In this document: positions 6,683 to 13,827 of the stretch, piece after piece
How the letters are laid out: every line of letters begins with the position of its first letter
How positions within the stretch are numbered: position 1 is the first letter of the stretch
NCBI GenBank assembly: GCA_964477455.1
Contig: CAYZHG010000079.1
Span: 1 to 19,520, forward strand
DNA length: 19,520 bases
Reading direction: 5' to 3'
DNA from: CAIOJG01 sp964477455
GTDB lineage: Bacteria; Patescibacteriota; Patescibacteriia; Magasanikbacterales; GWA2-37-8
Notes under the pieces: generated by a model
Told to the model about the DNA's origin: nothing
Seen by the model: only the letters and a program-made list of their open reading frames with translations
The model's database searches: none
Program-made: the position numbers and the translations under genes

Positions 6683-6710
6683 ATGGTATCATAGATGTTG
6701 ATAATTTCAA
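6683..6710 (-). promoter_or_regulatory. Possible promoter of thiE
   Basis: On the minus strand TTGAAA (6710-6705), 16 bases, then TACCAT (6688-6683) preceded by TGA, an extended -10 arrangement. Transcription would start near 6676, 20 bases before the ATG. The -10 match is only 4 of 6. Confidence 0.35.
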
Positions 6711-6728
6711 GTTTTTAATACTATGATC

Positions 6729-6903
6729 TAAAAAATATTTCCACTCACTCACAGTGAAAATACTCAGATAATTTGTGATTCATTTCGCTCTGTCTCTGAA
6801 CTCGGAGCTTTGTCGCTCCTCAAACAGCAGAGACAGCGACGCTACATTTATCTACAAATTAAACTTCGTGTTTTCAATGCTCGTTCGTTGGAAATATTTT
6901 TTA
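6729..6903. repeat. Multi-tier 175-base inverted repeat between thiE and glyA
   Basis: A perfect 15-bp outer stem (6729-6743 with 6889-6903) has A6 on one side and T6 on the other. Further paired tiers are stacked inward: 6755-6763 with 6868-6876 (one G-T), 6769-6776 with 6854-6861 (8 bp), 6791-6798 with 6828-6835 (8 bp, extended by 6786-6788 with 6836-6838), and a central hairpin 6804-6808 with 6815-6819. It occupies most of the 266 bases between divergent genes and ends 19 bases before the glyA start. Each strand ends the hairpin with a T-tract, so it looks like a terminator in either direction. It may be a glyA leader attenuator or a palindromic mobile repeat. No protein gene is seen in it. 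Confidence 0.6.
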
Positions 6904-6922
6904 TCTTAATACTTAGACTAAT

Positions 6923-8170
6923 ATGTATACCCATAATCTCAAAGAATTTGATCCATATGTTTTGTCCAGTATAAAAAAAGAACAACAGCGTCAAGAAGAA
7001 GGACTAGAAATGATTCCTTCGGAAAATTTTGTTTCACCAGCGGTGTTAGAAGCGCTTGGGTCTGTGTTGACTAATAAATACGCAGAAGGCTACGTGGGCA
7101 AAAGATATTATGGAGGTTGTGAATTTATCGATGAAGTGGAACAATTGGCGATTGATCGCGCGAAGCAATTGTTTGGGGCGGAACATGTAAATGTACAACC
7201 GCTTTCTGGTGCACCGGCTAATGTGGCAGTGTATTTTGCTTTGTTGCAACCGGGCGATACAGTGCTGGGTATGGATTTATCGCATGGCGGTCATTTGACT
7301 CACGGACATCCGGTTACTTACATGGCCAAAATTTTTAATTTCAAACGCTATAAGACAGATGCCGAAGGAAAAATTGATTTAGACAATTTACGCGCGATGG
7401 CTATTGAACATAAACCAAAAATTATTTTGGTTGGTTACAGTGCTTATTCACGCGAAATCGAATACGAGAAAATAAAAGCGATTGCTGATGAAGTTGGCGC
7501 AATTACGATGGCGGACATTGCTCATATTGCTGGTTTGATTGCGGGAGGACAAATGAATAACCCAGTACCAATTTTTGATGTGGTCACCACTACTACACAC
7601 AAAACTTTACGCGGTCCTCGTGGTGGTATGATTATGTGCAAAGAAAAATTTGCCAGCGCAATCGACAAAGCAGTTTTTCCTGGATTACAAGGTGGTCCTC
7701 ACGAAAATAATATCGCCGCCAAAGCAGTAGCATTCAAAGAAGCGTTGCTACCAGAATTTAAAGAATACACCGCTCAAATAAAAAAGAACGCCAAAGTATT
7801 AGAAACTGAATTTAATCGTTTGGGTTATAAATTATGTTTCGGCGGGACGGATAACCATCTATTGTTGATTGATGTCACCATGAAAAACATCGGTGGCAAA
7901 CAAGCCCAAATCGCCCTCGATAAAGCCGGTATCACTGTGAACAAAAATATGATCCCCGATGATACTCGTTCACCTTTTGACCCTTCTGGTATTCGCCTCG
8001 GCACACCTGCACTAACCACTCGAGGCATGAAAGAAAATGAAATGCGCACAATCGCCACTTGGATAGATGAAGCAATTTTAAATTTTGATAATGAAGAAAA
8101 ACTAGCCGACATAAAAAATAGAGTCAAAGAGCTAACAAAAAATTTCCCACTCTATCCGACTTTGAAATAA
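6923..8170 (+). CDS. glyA: Serine hydroxymethyltransferase
   Basis: The 415-residue protein has the full bacterial GlyA length. It interconverts serine plus tetrahydrofolate and glycine plus methylene-tetrahydrofolate, using pyridoxal phosphate in the cytosol. Landmarks: MIPSENFVSPAVLEALGSVLTNKYAEGY near the start, GKRYYGGC (59-66), the cofactor contact SHGGHLTHG (120-128), ADIAHIAGLI (197-206) and the Schiff-base segment TTTTHKTLRGPRGG with Lys227. The C-terminal domain carries DNHLLL and the RLGTPALTTRGMKE stretch. No residue expected in the family is missing. It starts 19 bases after a long inverted repeat and has no Shine-Dalgarno sequence. A structured repeat and a terminator follow it. 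Confidence 0.96.
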   Translation: MYTHNLKEFDPYVLSSIKKEQQRQEEGLEMIPSENFVSPAVLEALGSVLTNKYAEGYVGKRYYGGCEFIDEVEQLAIDRAKQLFGAEHVNVQPLSGAPANVAVYFALLQPGDTVLGMDLSHGGHLTHGHPVTYMAKIFNFKRYKTDAEGKIDLDNLRAMAIEHKPKIILVGYSAYSREIEYEKIKAIADEVGAITMADIAHIAGLIAGGQMNNPVPIFDVVTTTTHKTLRGPRGGMIMCKEKFASAIDKAVFPGLQGGPHENNIAAKAVAFKEALLPEFKEYTAQIKKNAKVLETEFNRLGYKLCFGGTDNHLLLIDVTMKNIGGKQAQIALDKAGITVNKNMIPDDTRSPFDPSGIRLGTPALTTRGMKENEMRTIATWIDEAILNFDNEEKLADIKNRVKELTKNFPLYPTLK

Positions 8171-8200
8171 AACTACATTGTTTCGTGACGATAGATAACC

Positions 8201-8334
8201 TTTTCGCTTTTTTCGCCCGCGAGGGCGAAAGGATGAGCCTTGGGCTCATTGCTACTAGTCACGAGCCAATTATTAATTTATTAATACTTGCGAGTGATGA
8301 AGTGGCTATCTATTTTATAGATAACCCGCTCAAA
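8201..8334 (+). repeat. Repeated structured element, copy 2, with a 74-base expansion
   Basis: The left block (8201-8240) matches copy 1 at 38 of 40 positions and the right block (8321-8334) matches it at 14 of 14, but 80 bases separate the blocks here against 6 in copy 1. The GNRA-capped hairpin (8211-8218 with 8223-8230) is kept by paired changes. The added part has its own helices: GAGCC with GGCTC (8235-8239 with 8243-8247), TATCTAT with ATAGATA (8307-8313 with 8317-8323), and longer-range GTCACGA (8258-8264) with TCGTGAC (8183-8189) and AGCCAAT (8264-8270) with ATTGGCT (8345-8351). It begins 30 bases after the glyA stop. A structured RNA of the glyA 3' region or aldolase leader is possible. 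Confidence 0.55.
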
Positions 8335-8337
8335 GAC

Positions 8338-8358
8338 AACCACAATTGGCTGGTTTTT
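8338..8358 (+). terminator. Probable terminator after glyA
   Basis: AACCA (8338-8342) pairs with TGGTT (8351-8355) and T6 runs through 8353-8358. The stem is short, but ATTGGCT (8345-8351) can instead pair with AGCCAAT at 8264-8270, so the T-tract may follow a larger structure built on the upstream repeat element. Confidence 0.45.
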
Positions 8359-8370
8359 TGATTTTAGAAG

Positions 8371-8379
8371 TGGTAAAAT
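8371..8379 (+). promoter_or_regulatory. Extended -10 promoter of the aldolase gene
   Basis: TGG (8371-8373) precedes TAAAAT (8374-8379), five of six bases of the consensus plus the extended -10 dinucleotide. No convincing -35 is present. The leader would be about 22 bases. Confidence 0.4.
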
Positions 8380-8407
8380 ATAGGTGTTAATATTTTTTTA
8401 ATCTTCT

Positions 8408-9424
8408 ATGTCCGAATTACCTTTGTCAGTTATTGCCAAATTATTAGTCGCTCCGGGAAAGGGTATTTTAGCCGCTGATGAAAGTTCGAGTTCAATTGCC
8501 AAGAAATTGGCTGGGGTAGGGATTGCCGATTCGGTAGAAAATCATCGTTTGTATCGTCAACTGTTTTTTACAGCTCCGGGAATGGACGAATGTATTAGTG
8601 GTGTCATAATGTATGATGAGACGATTCGTCAAAAAACGGACGATGGTGTATCTTTCCCAAAATTACTTGAGGAAATTGGGGTGATTCCAGGTATAAAAGT
8701 AGATTTAGGTACGCAGAATATGGAAGGATCGTCGCAGGAAAAAATTACAATCGGGTTGGAGGGATTGGATGAACGGTTAAAAGAATATCATGCATTGGGC
8801 GCTCGGTTTGCTAAATGGCGAGCGGTGATAACGATTGGCGAAGGTATCCCCACTGACGCTTGTCTTATCAAAAATGCGCAGGCTTTAGCTCAATATGCCA
8901 AACTCTGTCAGAATAATATGATTGTTCCAATAGTGGAACCAGAAGTTTTGATGGAAGGTGGTCATACTATTCAACAGTGCTACGATGTTACGAAAAAAAC
9001 TCTAATGGTTTTGTTTAAGGAATTATCGAAAGCTGATGTCGATTTTACTGGTTTACTTTTAAAGCCAAATATGGTGATTCAAGGTAGTAGTCAGCCAAAA
9101 GAATCAGCGGAAACTATTGCTAAATTGACTGTACAATGTTTTGAAGAAGTATTACCTAAAGAATTGGCTGGCATAGTATTTTTGTCTGGCGGACAGACTG
9201 AGGTAGAGGCCTGTGAAAATTTGAATGCCATTGTAAAACAGGCCAAAAACACGCCTTGGAAATTTACTTTTTCATTCGGTCGTGCACTACAAAATACCGC
9301 TCTGGCAGTATGGTCAGGAAAAGCGGAAAATGTCGAAAAAGCTCAAGAGGCTTTTTTGAATAGGGCATCTTTGGACAGTGCGGCTTCGCTCGGGGAATAT
9401 GATTCTAGTCTAGAAATAGCTTAA
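8408..9424 (+). CDS. Class I fructose-bisphosphate aldolase, eukaryote-like type
   Basis: This 338-residue protein follows animal and plant aldolases through its whole length. It cleaves fructose 1,6-bisphosphate to dihydroxyacetone phosphate and glyceraldehyde 3-phosphate by a Schiff-base mechanism, without a metal. Key residues are present: Asp24 in GILAADES, Lys97 in GIKVD, Lys137 in FAKWR, Glu177 in IVEPE and the Schiff-base Lys219 in LLLKPNMV, then FLSGGQTEVEA and FSFGRALQ. It ends in EIA and lacks the C-terminal tyrosine that tunes the animal enzymes. Full-length aldolases of this kind are a minority among bacteria, so old transfer is possible, though the codon use looks like its neighbours. 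It is monocistronic, between its own promoter and the terminator at 9452-9482. Confidence 0.95.
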   Translation: MSELPLSVIAKLLVAPGKGILAADESSSSIAKKLAGVGIADSVENHRLYRQLFFTAPGMDECISGVIMYDETIRQKTDDGVSFPKLLEEIGVIPGIKVDLGTQNMEGSSQEKITIGLEGLDERLKEYHALGARFAKWRAVITIGEGIPTDACLIKNAQALAQYAKLCQNNMIVPIVEPEVLMEGGHTIQQCYDVTKKTLMVLFKELSKADVDFTGLLLKPNMVIQGSSQPKESAETIAKLTVQCFEEVLPKELAGIVFLSGGQTEVEACENLNAIVKQAKNTPWKFTFSFGRALQNTALAVWSGKAENVEKAQEAFLNRASLDSAASLGEYDSSLEIA

Positions 9425-9451
9425 ATATTGCGATTTATTAGATATCCACAG

Positions 9452-9482
9452 AAAGACTGTCGAAAATATTTTGACAGTTTTT
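9452..9482 (+). terminator. Intrinsic terminator of the aldolase gene
   Basis: A 10-bp stem (9452-9461 with 9473-9482, one G-T pair) with an 11-base loop. The right arm itself ends in a T-rich run that continues to 9483. It begins 27 bases after the aldolase stop. The right arm contains the TTGACA used as the -35 box of the next gene. Confidence 0.6.
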
Positions 9483-9498
9483 CTATTTGTGATATAAT
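9471..9498 (+). promoter_or_regulatory. Strong promoter heading the TrmB-like gene and probably the whole downstream unit
   Basis: Perfect TTGACA (9471-9476), 16-base spacer, perfect TATAAT (9493-9498) preceded by TGA, an extended -10. This is the best promoter in the window. Transcription should begin near 9505, about 20 bases before the TrmB-like start. No other convincing promoter is seen before the right edge. Confidence 0.75.
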
Positions 9499-9524
9499 CA
9501 ATATATGGCTAATATAAGAGAAAT

Positions 9525-10262
9525 ATGGATTTAACAGTACTTAAAAAATTAGGTTTTACAGAAAAGGCTGCACGAATATATTTGACACTAATAAGCTTAG
9601 GGCCATCTTCGGTGCGCAATTTGGCAAAAAAAACCGAATTTAATCGTGGTACTGTTTATGACAGTTTAAAATGGTTAAGAGATGTAGGGGTAATAAATTA
9701 TTATGAGAAGGAGGCTAAGCAATTTTTTGTGGCAGAAGACCCTGACAAATTGTATGATTTGGTAAATAAACAGGCCGAGCAATTGCAAGAGATAAATAAA
9801 AAGATGAAAGATGTCGTATTAGAATTAAAGTCTGTTTACGATACTGGTGGACAGCGTCCGGTGGCACGTTATTATGAGAAAGGGGATATACGAAAAATTT
9901 TAGAACAAGTTTTACAACGTTGTGAGGAAACTCAAGATTTGGAGTATCGAGTTTATTCAGATTTGTCGATTCGAGATTATCTTTACGAAGGTTTTGAATC
10001 ATTTAGTGATGCTCGAATTGCGAAAGGTATAAAAGTAAAAGCCATTGCCATTGGTGGTGGCGGTGAATTACGTGGTCTGGACGAACGTAAATGGTTGGAT
10101 ATAAAAAAAGATTCTCCGACTTACATTATTATTTATCCAGGGAGTTCTGCCTATATTTCTTTGAATGCTCACGATGATTTGGTGGGAGTGGTAATTGAAA
10201 ATGACGGTGTGTATCAAACTCAAAAAGGAATTTTCGACGCCCTTTGGAAAACTTTAAAATAA
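9525..10262 (+). CDS. TrmB-family transcriptional regulator
   Basis: The 245-residue protein has an N-terminal winged helix-turn-helix of the TrmB type: LKKLGFTEKAARIYLTLISL (from residue 5), then PSSVRNLAKKTEFNRGTVYD, and a wing GVINYYEKEAKQFFVAEDP. A heptad-rich dimerisation helix spans about 75-105. The C-terminal half (about 110-245) is a ligand-sensing-like domain beginning PVARYYEKGDIRKILEQVLQ. TrmB proteins, best known in archaea, sense sugars and control sugar transport and glycolytic genes. It is the first gene after a strong promoter and lies between the aldolase gene and a run of amino-sugar and 2-oxoacid genes, so control of this unit, including itself, is plausible. No operator was identified. 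An AAGAGA before the ATG is a weak ribosome binding site. Confidence 0.82.
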   Translation: MDLTVLKKLGFTEKAARIYLTLISLGPSSVRNLAKKTEFNRGTVYDSLKWLRDVGVINYYEKEAKQFFVAEDPDKLYDLVNKQAEQLQEINKKMKDVVLELKSVYDTGGQRPVARYYEKGDIRKILEQVLQRCEETQDLEYRVYSDLSIRDYLYEGFESFSDARIAKGIKVKAIAIGGGGELRGLDERKWLDIKKDSPTYIIIYPGSSAYISLNAHDDLVGVVIENDGVYQTQKGIFDALWKTLK

Positions 10263-10268
10263 TTAAAT

Positions 10269-10910
10269 ATGTTTGATTTTAGTTTTATTGATTTGGATGA
10301 TACTCTTTACAACACTTACATTTTAAAAGAAGATATTTTTAAGTGTTTTTCAAAATGTGGTGTTACACGCGACGCTTATAAGCAGTCTTATAATGAAGCG
10401 GTCTTTGGACCAGTGGTGGGATATTTTGATTATACTTTTAAAAAACACGCTGATATTTTGCGTGATATGAATTATGAAATTCCAGATTCAACAGTTGAGG
10501 ATTTAAATAATTTAACAAATAAAAATTATAACGATTTTCAAGCGGAAAGATTTTTGATTGATATTAAAAAAATTAGTAATAAATTAATTTTGTTAACGGC
10601 CGGGAAAAAAGAATTTCAGCAGAAAAAAATTAATTCAACTGGATTGGATAAATACTTCGATGAGATTGCAATAATCGATGGTGGAAAGAGTCAAAAGATT
10701 GTAGACATCGTTGGACAGTCAAAAAAAATATTATTTGTAAATGATAATTTGAGTGAGAATATAAAAATAAAGGAAGACCTGCCATATGTGTTGGTGGTAG
10801 CTAAAAAACACAAAGTACTTTGGGATGATGACGATTATCAAAACAATAATGATTTACCTTTTTTTGATTCCTTAATTGAGATAAAAGATTATGCCGTTCG
10901 ATCTCTCTAA
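10269..10910 (+). CDS. HAD-superfamily hydrolase of unknown substrate
   Basis: The 213-residue protein has the four HAD motifs: the nucleophile box DLDDT (Asp8 and Asp10), Thr110 in ILLTAG, a Lys in the GGKSQK region (Lys140), and the acidic end FVNDNLSENI (Asp159). A helical cap would occupy about 15-95. It should be a magnesium-dependent phosphatase or related phosphotransferase; the substrate cannot be read from sequence. It starts 6 bases after the TrmB-like gene and its last 20 bases overlap the next gene, the uridylyltransferase, so the two are probably translationally coupled. A sugar-phosphate substrate would suit the neighbours but is a guess. Codons are notably AT-rich here. Confidence 0.75.
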   Translation: MFDFSFIDLDDTLYNTYILKEDIFKCFSKCGVTRDAYKQSYNEAVFGPVVGYFDYTFKKHADILRDMNYEIPDSTVEDLNNLTNKNYNDFQAERFLIDIKKISNKLILLTAGKKEFQQKKINSTGLDKYFDEIAIIDGGKSQKIVDIVGQSKKILFVNDNLSENIKIKEDLPYVLVVAKKHKVLWDDDDYQNNNDLPFFDSLIEIKDYAVRSL

Positions 10911-11640
10911 AATTGGTGTTGTGGTTTTATCAGCCGGTAAAGGGACTCGATTAAACTGTGTCGATAAGCCAAAAGTTATGCTTGAAATTGGCGGTCAGCC
11001 GATTGTTTCGTATACGGTAAACACTCTGAAACATGTCGGTCTTTTACCGAAGCAAATTTGTTTAGTAGTTGGTTTTAAAAAAGAAATAATTGAGGATTTT
11101 TTTAAAAATGAGGTTAGTTATGTAGTACAAGATGAACAGCTTGGCACCGCTCACGCCGCTTATCTTGGAATAAAGAGTTTGGCGCCGGATATAGAACACG
11201 TGTTAGTTTTGGGAGGCGATGACAGTGCTTTTTATGAGCCAACAACTCTTGTTAATTTAATGAAAGAACATGTCGACAGTTGTTGTGTGTTAACGTTGTT
11301 AAGTGCTGAAGTTGAAAACCCAACTCAATTAGGAAGAGTAATAAGACATAATAATAAAATTGAGATAATCGAAAAAGAATATTTGACGGAAGAACAAAAA
11401 TTAATTAATGAAATAAGTACGGGAACTTTTGTCTTTGATCGAAAATGGTTTGAAGAAATTTTTCCACGAATGCCTCAATTGCGAAAATTGGGTGAATACG
11501 GATTACCGACTGCCCTCGCGATGGCTCATGATGAAAATAAAAAATTCCAAGTTATTAAATTAGAAAATTCCAATGAATGGCATGGGGTGAATACATTGGA
11601 AGAATTAAATTTGGCCGATAAATTAAAATCTAGCAAATGA
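10891..11640 (+). CDS. Monofunctional GlmU-N-like nucleotidyltransferase (probable UDP-GlcNAc pyrophosphorylase)
   Basis: The 249-residue protein is a single Rossmann-like nucleotidyltransferase domain. It carries the NTP loop VVLSAGKGTRL (11-21) with KPKVML (26-31), the uracil- and sugar-contact segment VQDEQLGTAHAA, GGDD in place of the GlmU GD metal site, LGRVIR, NEISTGTFVFD and NEWHGVNTLEELNLAD. These fit the uridylyltransferase half of GlmU, which makes UDP-GlcNAc from GlcNAc-1-phosphate and UTP. The left-handed beta-helix acetyltransferase half of bacterial GlmU is absent. A different sugar-1-phosphate nucleotidyltransferase is possible, but the QLGTAHA box and the glmS gene in the same run favour GlcNAc. 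It starts inside the HAD gene and its stop (TGA) is one base before the next ATG. Confidence 0.75.
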   Translation: MPFDLSKIGVVVLSAGKGTRLNCVDKPKVMLEIGGQPIVSYTVNTLKHVGLLPKQICLVVGFKKEIIEDFFKNEVSYVVQDEQLGTAHAAYLGIKSLAPDIEHVLVLGGDDSAFYEPTTLVNLMKEHVDSCCVLTLLSAEVENPTQLGRVIRHNNKIEIIEKEYLTEEQKLINEISTGTFVFDRKWFEEIFPRMPQLRKLGEYGLPTALAMAHDENKKFQVIKLENSNEWHGVNTLEELNLADKLKSSK

Positions 11641-11641
11641 T

Positions 11642-12685
11642 ATGGTAGATGCTAATAAAAAATTTATTACGGGCGCTGACATGGCTGTGAAAGCGGCGAT
11701 AGATGCTGGAGCACAAATGATGTATGGCTACCCAATTACACCGGCAACAGAAATTTTTACCGGTTGGATAAAAAATAAACAGAATTTTTTACAAACGGAA
11801 GATGAAATTTCGGCTGGTTTTGCCGTTTGTGGTGGAGTGCTTGCCGGTCAAAAAGCTTTTAGTGCTAGTTCTGGTCCTGGTCACGTCTTGATGCAAGACG
11901 GTTTTATAATGGCAGAAGGAATGCGTCTGCCATTTGTATTGTTTGCCGCTCAGCGCGGTGGTCCAAGTTCTGGTACAGTCATCTATTCTCAACAAGAAGT
12001 GATGTTGGCATGTTATGGTGGAAATGGTGAGGGTATGCGGTTGGTGTATTCTCCATCTGGCCCAGAGGAATTGTATGCGCTAACTCGTCGTGCTTTCAAC
12101 GAAGCTTGGAAATATCGTTTTCCTGCCATCGTCCTAACTGATGGATACACTTTAAAAGAAAAATCCATTGTCGATTTTTCATTGATTAACGATGTTGAAA
12201 ATTTTCCGGCGTATCCACTAGTTGCAGAAGGTCAAAATATACATTGGCCAAATATTTTTACATCGGAAGAAGAGTTGAATCATGAATTAAATTTAGCTAA
12301 AGCAGATTTTGATAAAATTACACCATTGGTTGCAACTTCTGAAATTATTCAAACGGACGATGCTGAAGTAATATTGATTGCGCACGGTATCGTAGCGGTG
12401 GCGGCCAAAGAGGCGTTGGCAAAATTACGTCTTGAAAATCAAAAGGTAGGTATGTTTAGACCGATTACTCTAAGACCTTTTGATAAAGTAACTTTAGATA
12501 AAACAGTCGGTGGAAAAAATGTAAAACAAGTTATTGTGATTGAATCTAGCTTTGGACAGCTGGCACGATTAGTGAAAGATTCTATGGATACTACTTTGGG
12601 CAAACCATTTAATTATATTCAATATCCGGCTTTAGGAATTGAAATAGAAGAAATGGTTTCTGAAATAAAGAAAATTATCATATGA
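11642..12685 (+). CDS. 2-oxoacid:ferredoxin oxidoreductase, alpha subunit
   Basis: The 347-residue protein is the alpha subunit of a Kor/Vor-type enzyme, which oxidatively decarboxylates a 2-oxoacid to an acyl-CoA and reduces ferredoxin. It has the pyrimidine-side TPP-binding domain with GYPITPATEI (29-38), the TEDEISAGFAVCGG segment with the Glu that activates the cofactor, and SSGPGHVLMQDG. Domain II follows from about 240 (EVILIAHGIVAVAAKEAL) to the end, with GMFRPITLRPFD and VIESSFGQL. The first of three subunit genes, it overlaps the beta gene by 4 bases (ATGA). Substrate is not certain: the three-subunit layout and beta-subunit motifs favour branched-chain or 2-oxoglutarate-type over a classical pyruvate enzyme. 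Confidence 0.9.
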   Translation: MVDANKKFITGADMAVKAAIDAGAQMMYGYPITPATEIFTGWIKNKQNFLQTEDEISAGFAVCGGVLAGQKAFSASSGPGHVLMQDGFIMAEGMRLPFVLFAAQRGGPSSGTVIYSQQEVMLACYGGNGEGMRLVYSPSGPEELYALTRRAFNEAWKYRFPAIVLTDGYTLKEKSIVDFSLINDVENFPAYPLVAEGQNIHWPNIFTSEEELNHELNLAKADFDKITPLVATSEIIQTDDAEVILIAHGIVAVAAKEALAKLRLENQKVGMFRPITLRPFDKVTLDKTVGGKNVKQVIVIESSFGQLARLVKDSMDTTLGKPFNYIQYPALGIEIEEMVSEIKKIII

Positions 12686-13356
12686 GTGATTTAATCCCAG
12701 TAAAATTTTGTAATGGTTGTGGGTATCCGATTATTTTAATGTTGCTTAATAAAATTTTGAAAGAAATGGATTTGACTTCCCAAACTGTTTTAGGTTTAGA
12801 TATCGGTTGTTCATTGTTAGCGGTAAATTTTTTACCGGTTAATACTTTTCAAACACATCATGGACGTGTAACCCCAACAATGATGGGCTTCAAGCGCGCA
12901 CGACCAAATTCGATTTGTATTGGGTGTACTGGTGACGGCGGTGCCTATGCAATTGGATTGCAGGGATTGGCACATGCTATCAAGCGGGATGAACCAATCA
13001 CTGTGATTGTGGTGAACAATACAGTTTATGGAATGACTGGTGGTCAAGTTACACCAACTTCTTTGCATCAGCAAAAAACTGAAACTAGCCCAGAAGGGAA
13101 TATCGACCACCCACTTTTAGGGCCAGAATTTTTTAAACCGATTGCACATAAAGATGCTTTCTTAGCTCGCACCGCCGCTAATGACCCAAAGCAAATTCAA
13201 GAATTTTTAACAAAAGCCATCGAAACTCAGCAGGCCGGACATTTTTCACTTGTTGAAATTTTATCTTTTTGCCCTACTCATTGGAAAACTAAAGGAGTAG
13301 AAACAATAAATTATCTCAACAATTTAAAGGAAACATTTAAACCTGGAACATTATGA
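12682..13356 (+). CDS. 2-oxoacid:ferredoxin oxidoreductase, beta subunit (TPP and Fe-S)
   Basis: The 224-residue subunit binds the TPP diphosphate through GDGGAYAIGLQGLAHAIKR (85-102) and VVNNTVYGMTGGQ (110-122). Four cysteines fit one [4Fe-4S] cluster: Cys10 and Cys13 in FCNGCG, Cys43 in IGCS and Cys197 in LSFCPTHWK; the last resembles the CPTNW of Vor/Kor beta subunits. This single cluster would carry electrons from the TPP intermediate to ferredoxin. It starts in the ATGA overlap with alpha and ends in an ATGA overlap with gamma, so translation of the three is probably coupled. All expected cofactor residues are present and the length is a little under the usual 250-290. Confidence 0.92.
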   Translation: MSDLIPVKFCNGCGYPIILMLLNKILKEMDLTSQTVLGLDIGCSLLAVNFLPVNTFQTHHGRVTPTMMGFKRARPNSICIGCTGDGGAYAIGLQGLAHAIKRDEPITVIVVNNTVYGMTGGQVTPTSLHQQKTETSPEGNIDHPLLGPEFFKPIAHKDAFLARTAANDPKQIQEFLTKAIETQQAGHFSLVEILSFCPTHWKTKGVETINYLNNLKETFKPGTL

Positions 13357-13826
13357 TATACAAAGTGTTGCTAGCTGGTGATGGTGGCCAAGGGGTGCAA
13401 ACAATAGCCGACCTTATTTGTCGTGCCGCTTTTAAAAAAGGATTAGAAGTTACTGAAATACCAAATTACGGATTAGAACAGCGTGGTGGAGCATCGCTAT
13501 CTTTTGTTCAGATATCAGACACAAAGATTGGTTATCCAAAATTTTCATGTGCAGATTTGATGTTGATTATTTCTAATCAGGGTCGGGAGCGCAGTCTAGC
13601 TCAAAAAGGTGCAAATACGCAAATAATTGATATCAAAGATTTTAAAGATGAGCTTGAAGCTAAAAAAATTAGTTCACAAAATATTAATATTTTCTTTTTA
13701 AAAGTGTTGGCGAGTTTTTTTGAGGAAAATGGAATTTTTAATAAGGTAGATTTGGAGCAAGTATTTGAAGAAAAATTTGGAAAAAAAGAAAATTGGTTAG
13801 AAATTAAAGATATTTTTAATAAATAA
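13353..13826 (+). CDS. 2-oxoacid:ferredoxin oxidoreductase, gamma subunit
   Basis: The 157-residue protein matches the PF01558 gamma domain, which helps bind coenzyme A. It opens with VLLAGDGGQGVQTIADLIC and continues with VTEIPNYGLEQRGGASLSFV, the most conserved stretch of the family. The C-terminal third is Lys/Glu-rich and less conserved, and the protein is shorter than the usual 175-190. No delta subunit with an 8Fe ferredoxin domain follows: the next gene, one base downstream, encodes an unrelated HELIH protein. The enzyme is therefore the three-subunit kind and needs a separate soluble ferredoxin. Confidence 0.88.
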   Translation: MIYKVLLAGDGGQGVQTIADLICRAAFKKGLEVTEIPNYGLEQRGGASLSFVQISDTKIGYPKFSCADLMLIISNQGRERSLAQKGANTQIIDIKDFKDELEAKKISSQNINIFFLKVLASFFEENGIFNKVDLEQVFEEKFGKKENWLEIKDIFNK

Positions 13827-13827
13827 T

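Noticed and set aside
6657..6730. TPP riboswitch before thiE
   Set aside because: Neither strand shows the conserved CUGAGA and GAACCUGAU-like segments.
9505..9534. Nine-codon upstream reading frame overlapping the TrmB-like start
   Set aside because: It starts at the predicted transcription start, has no ribosome binding site and encodes nothing recognisable.
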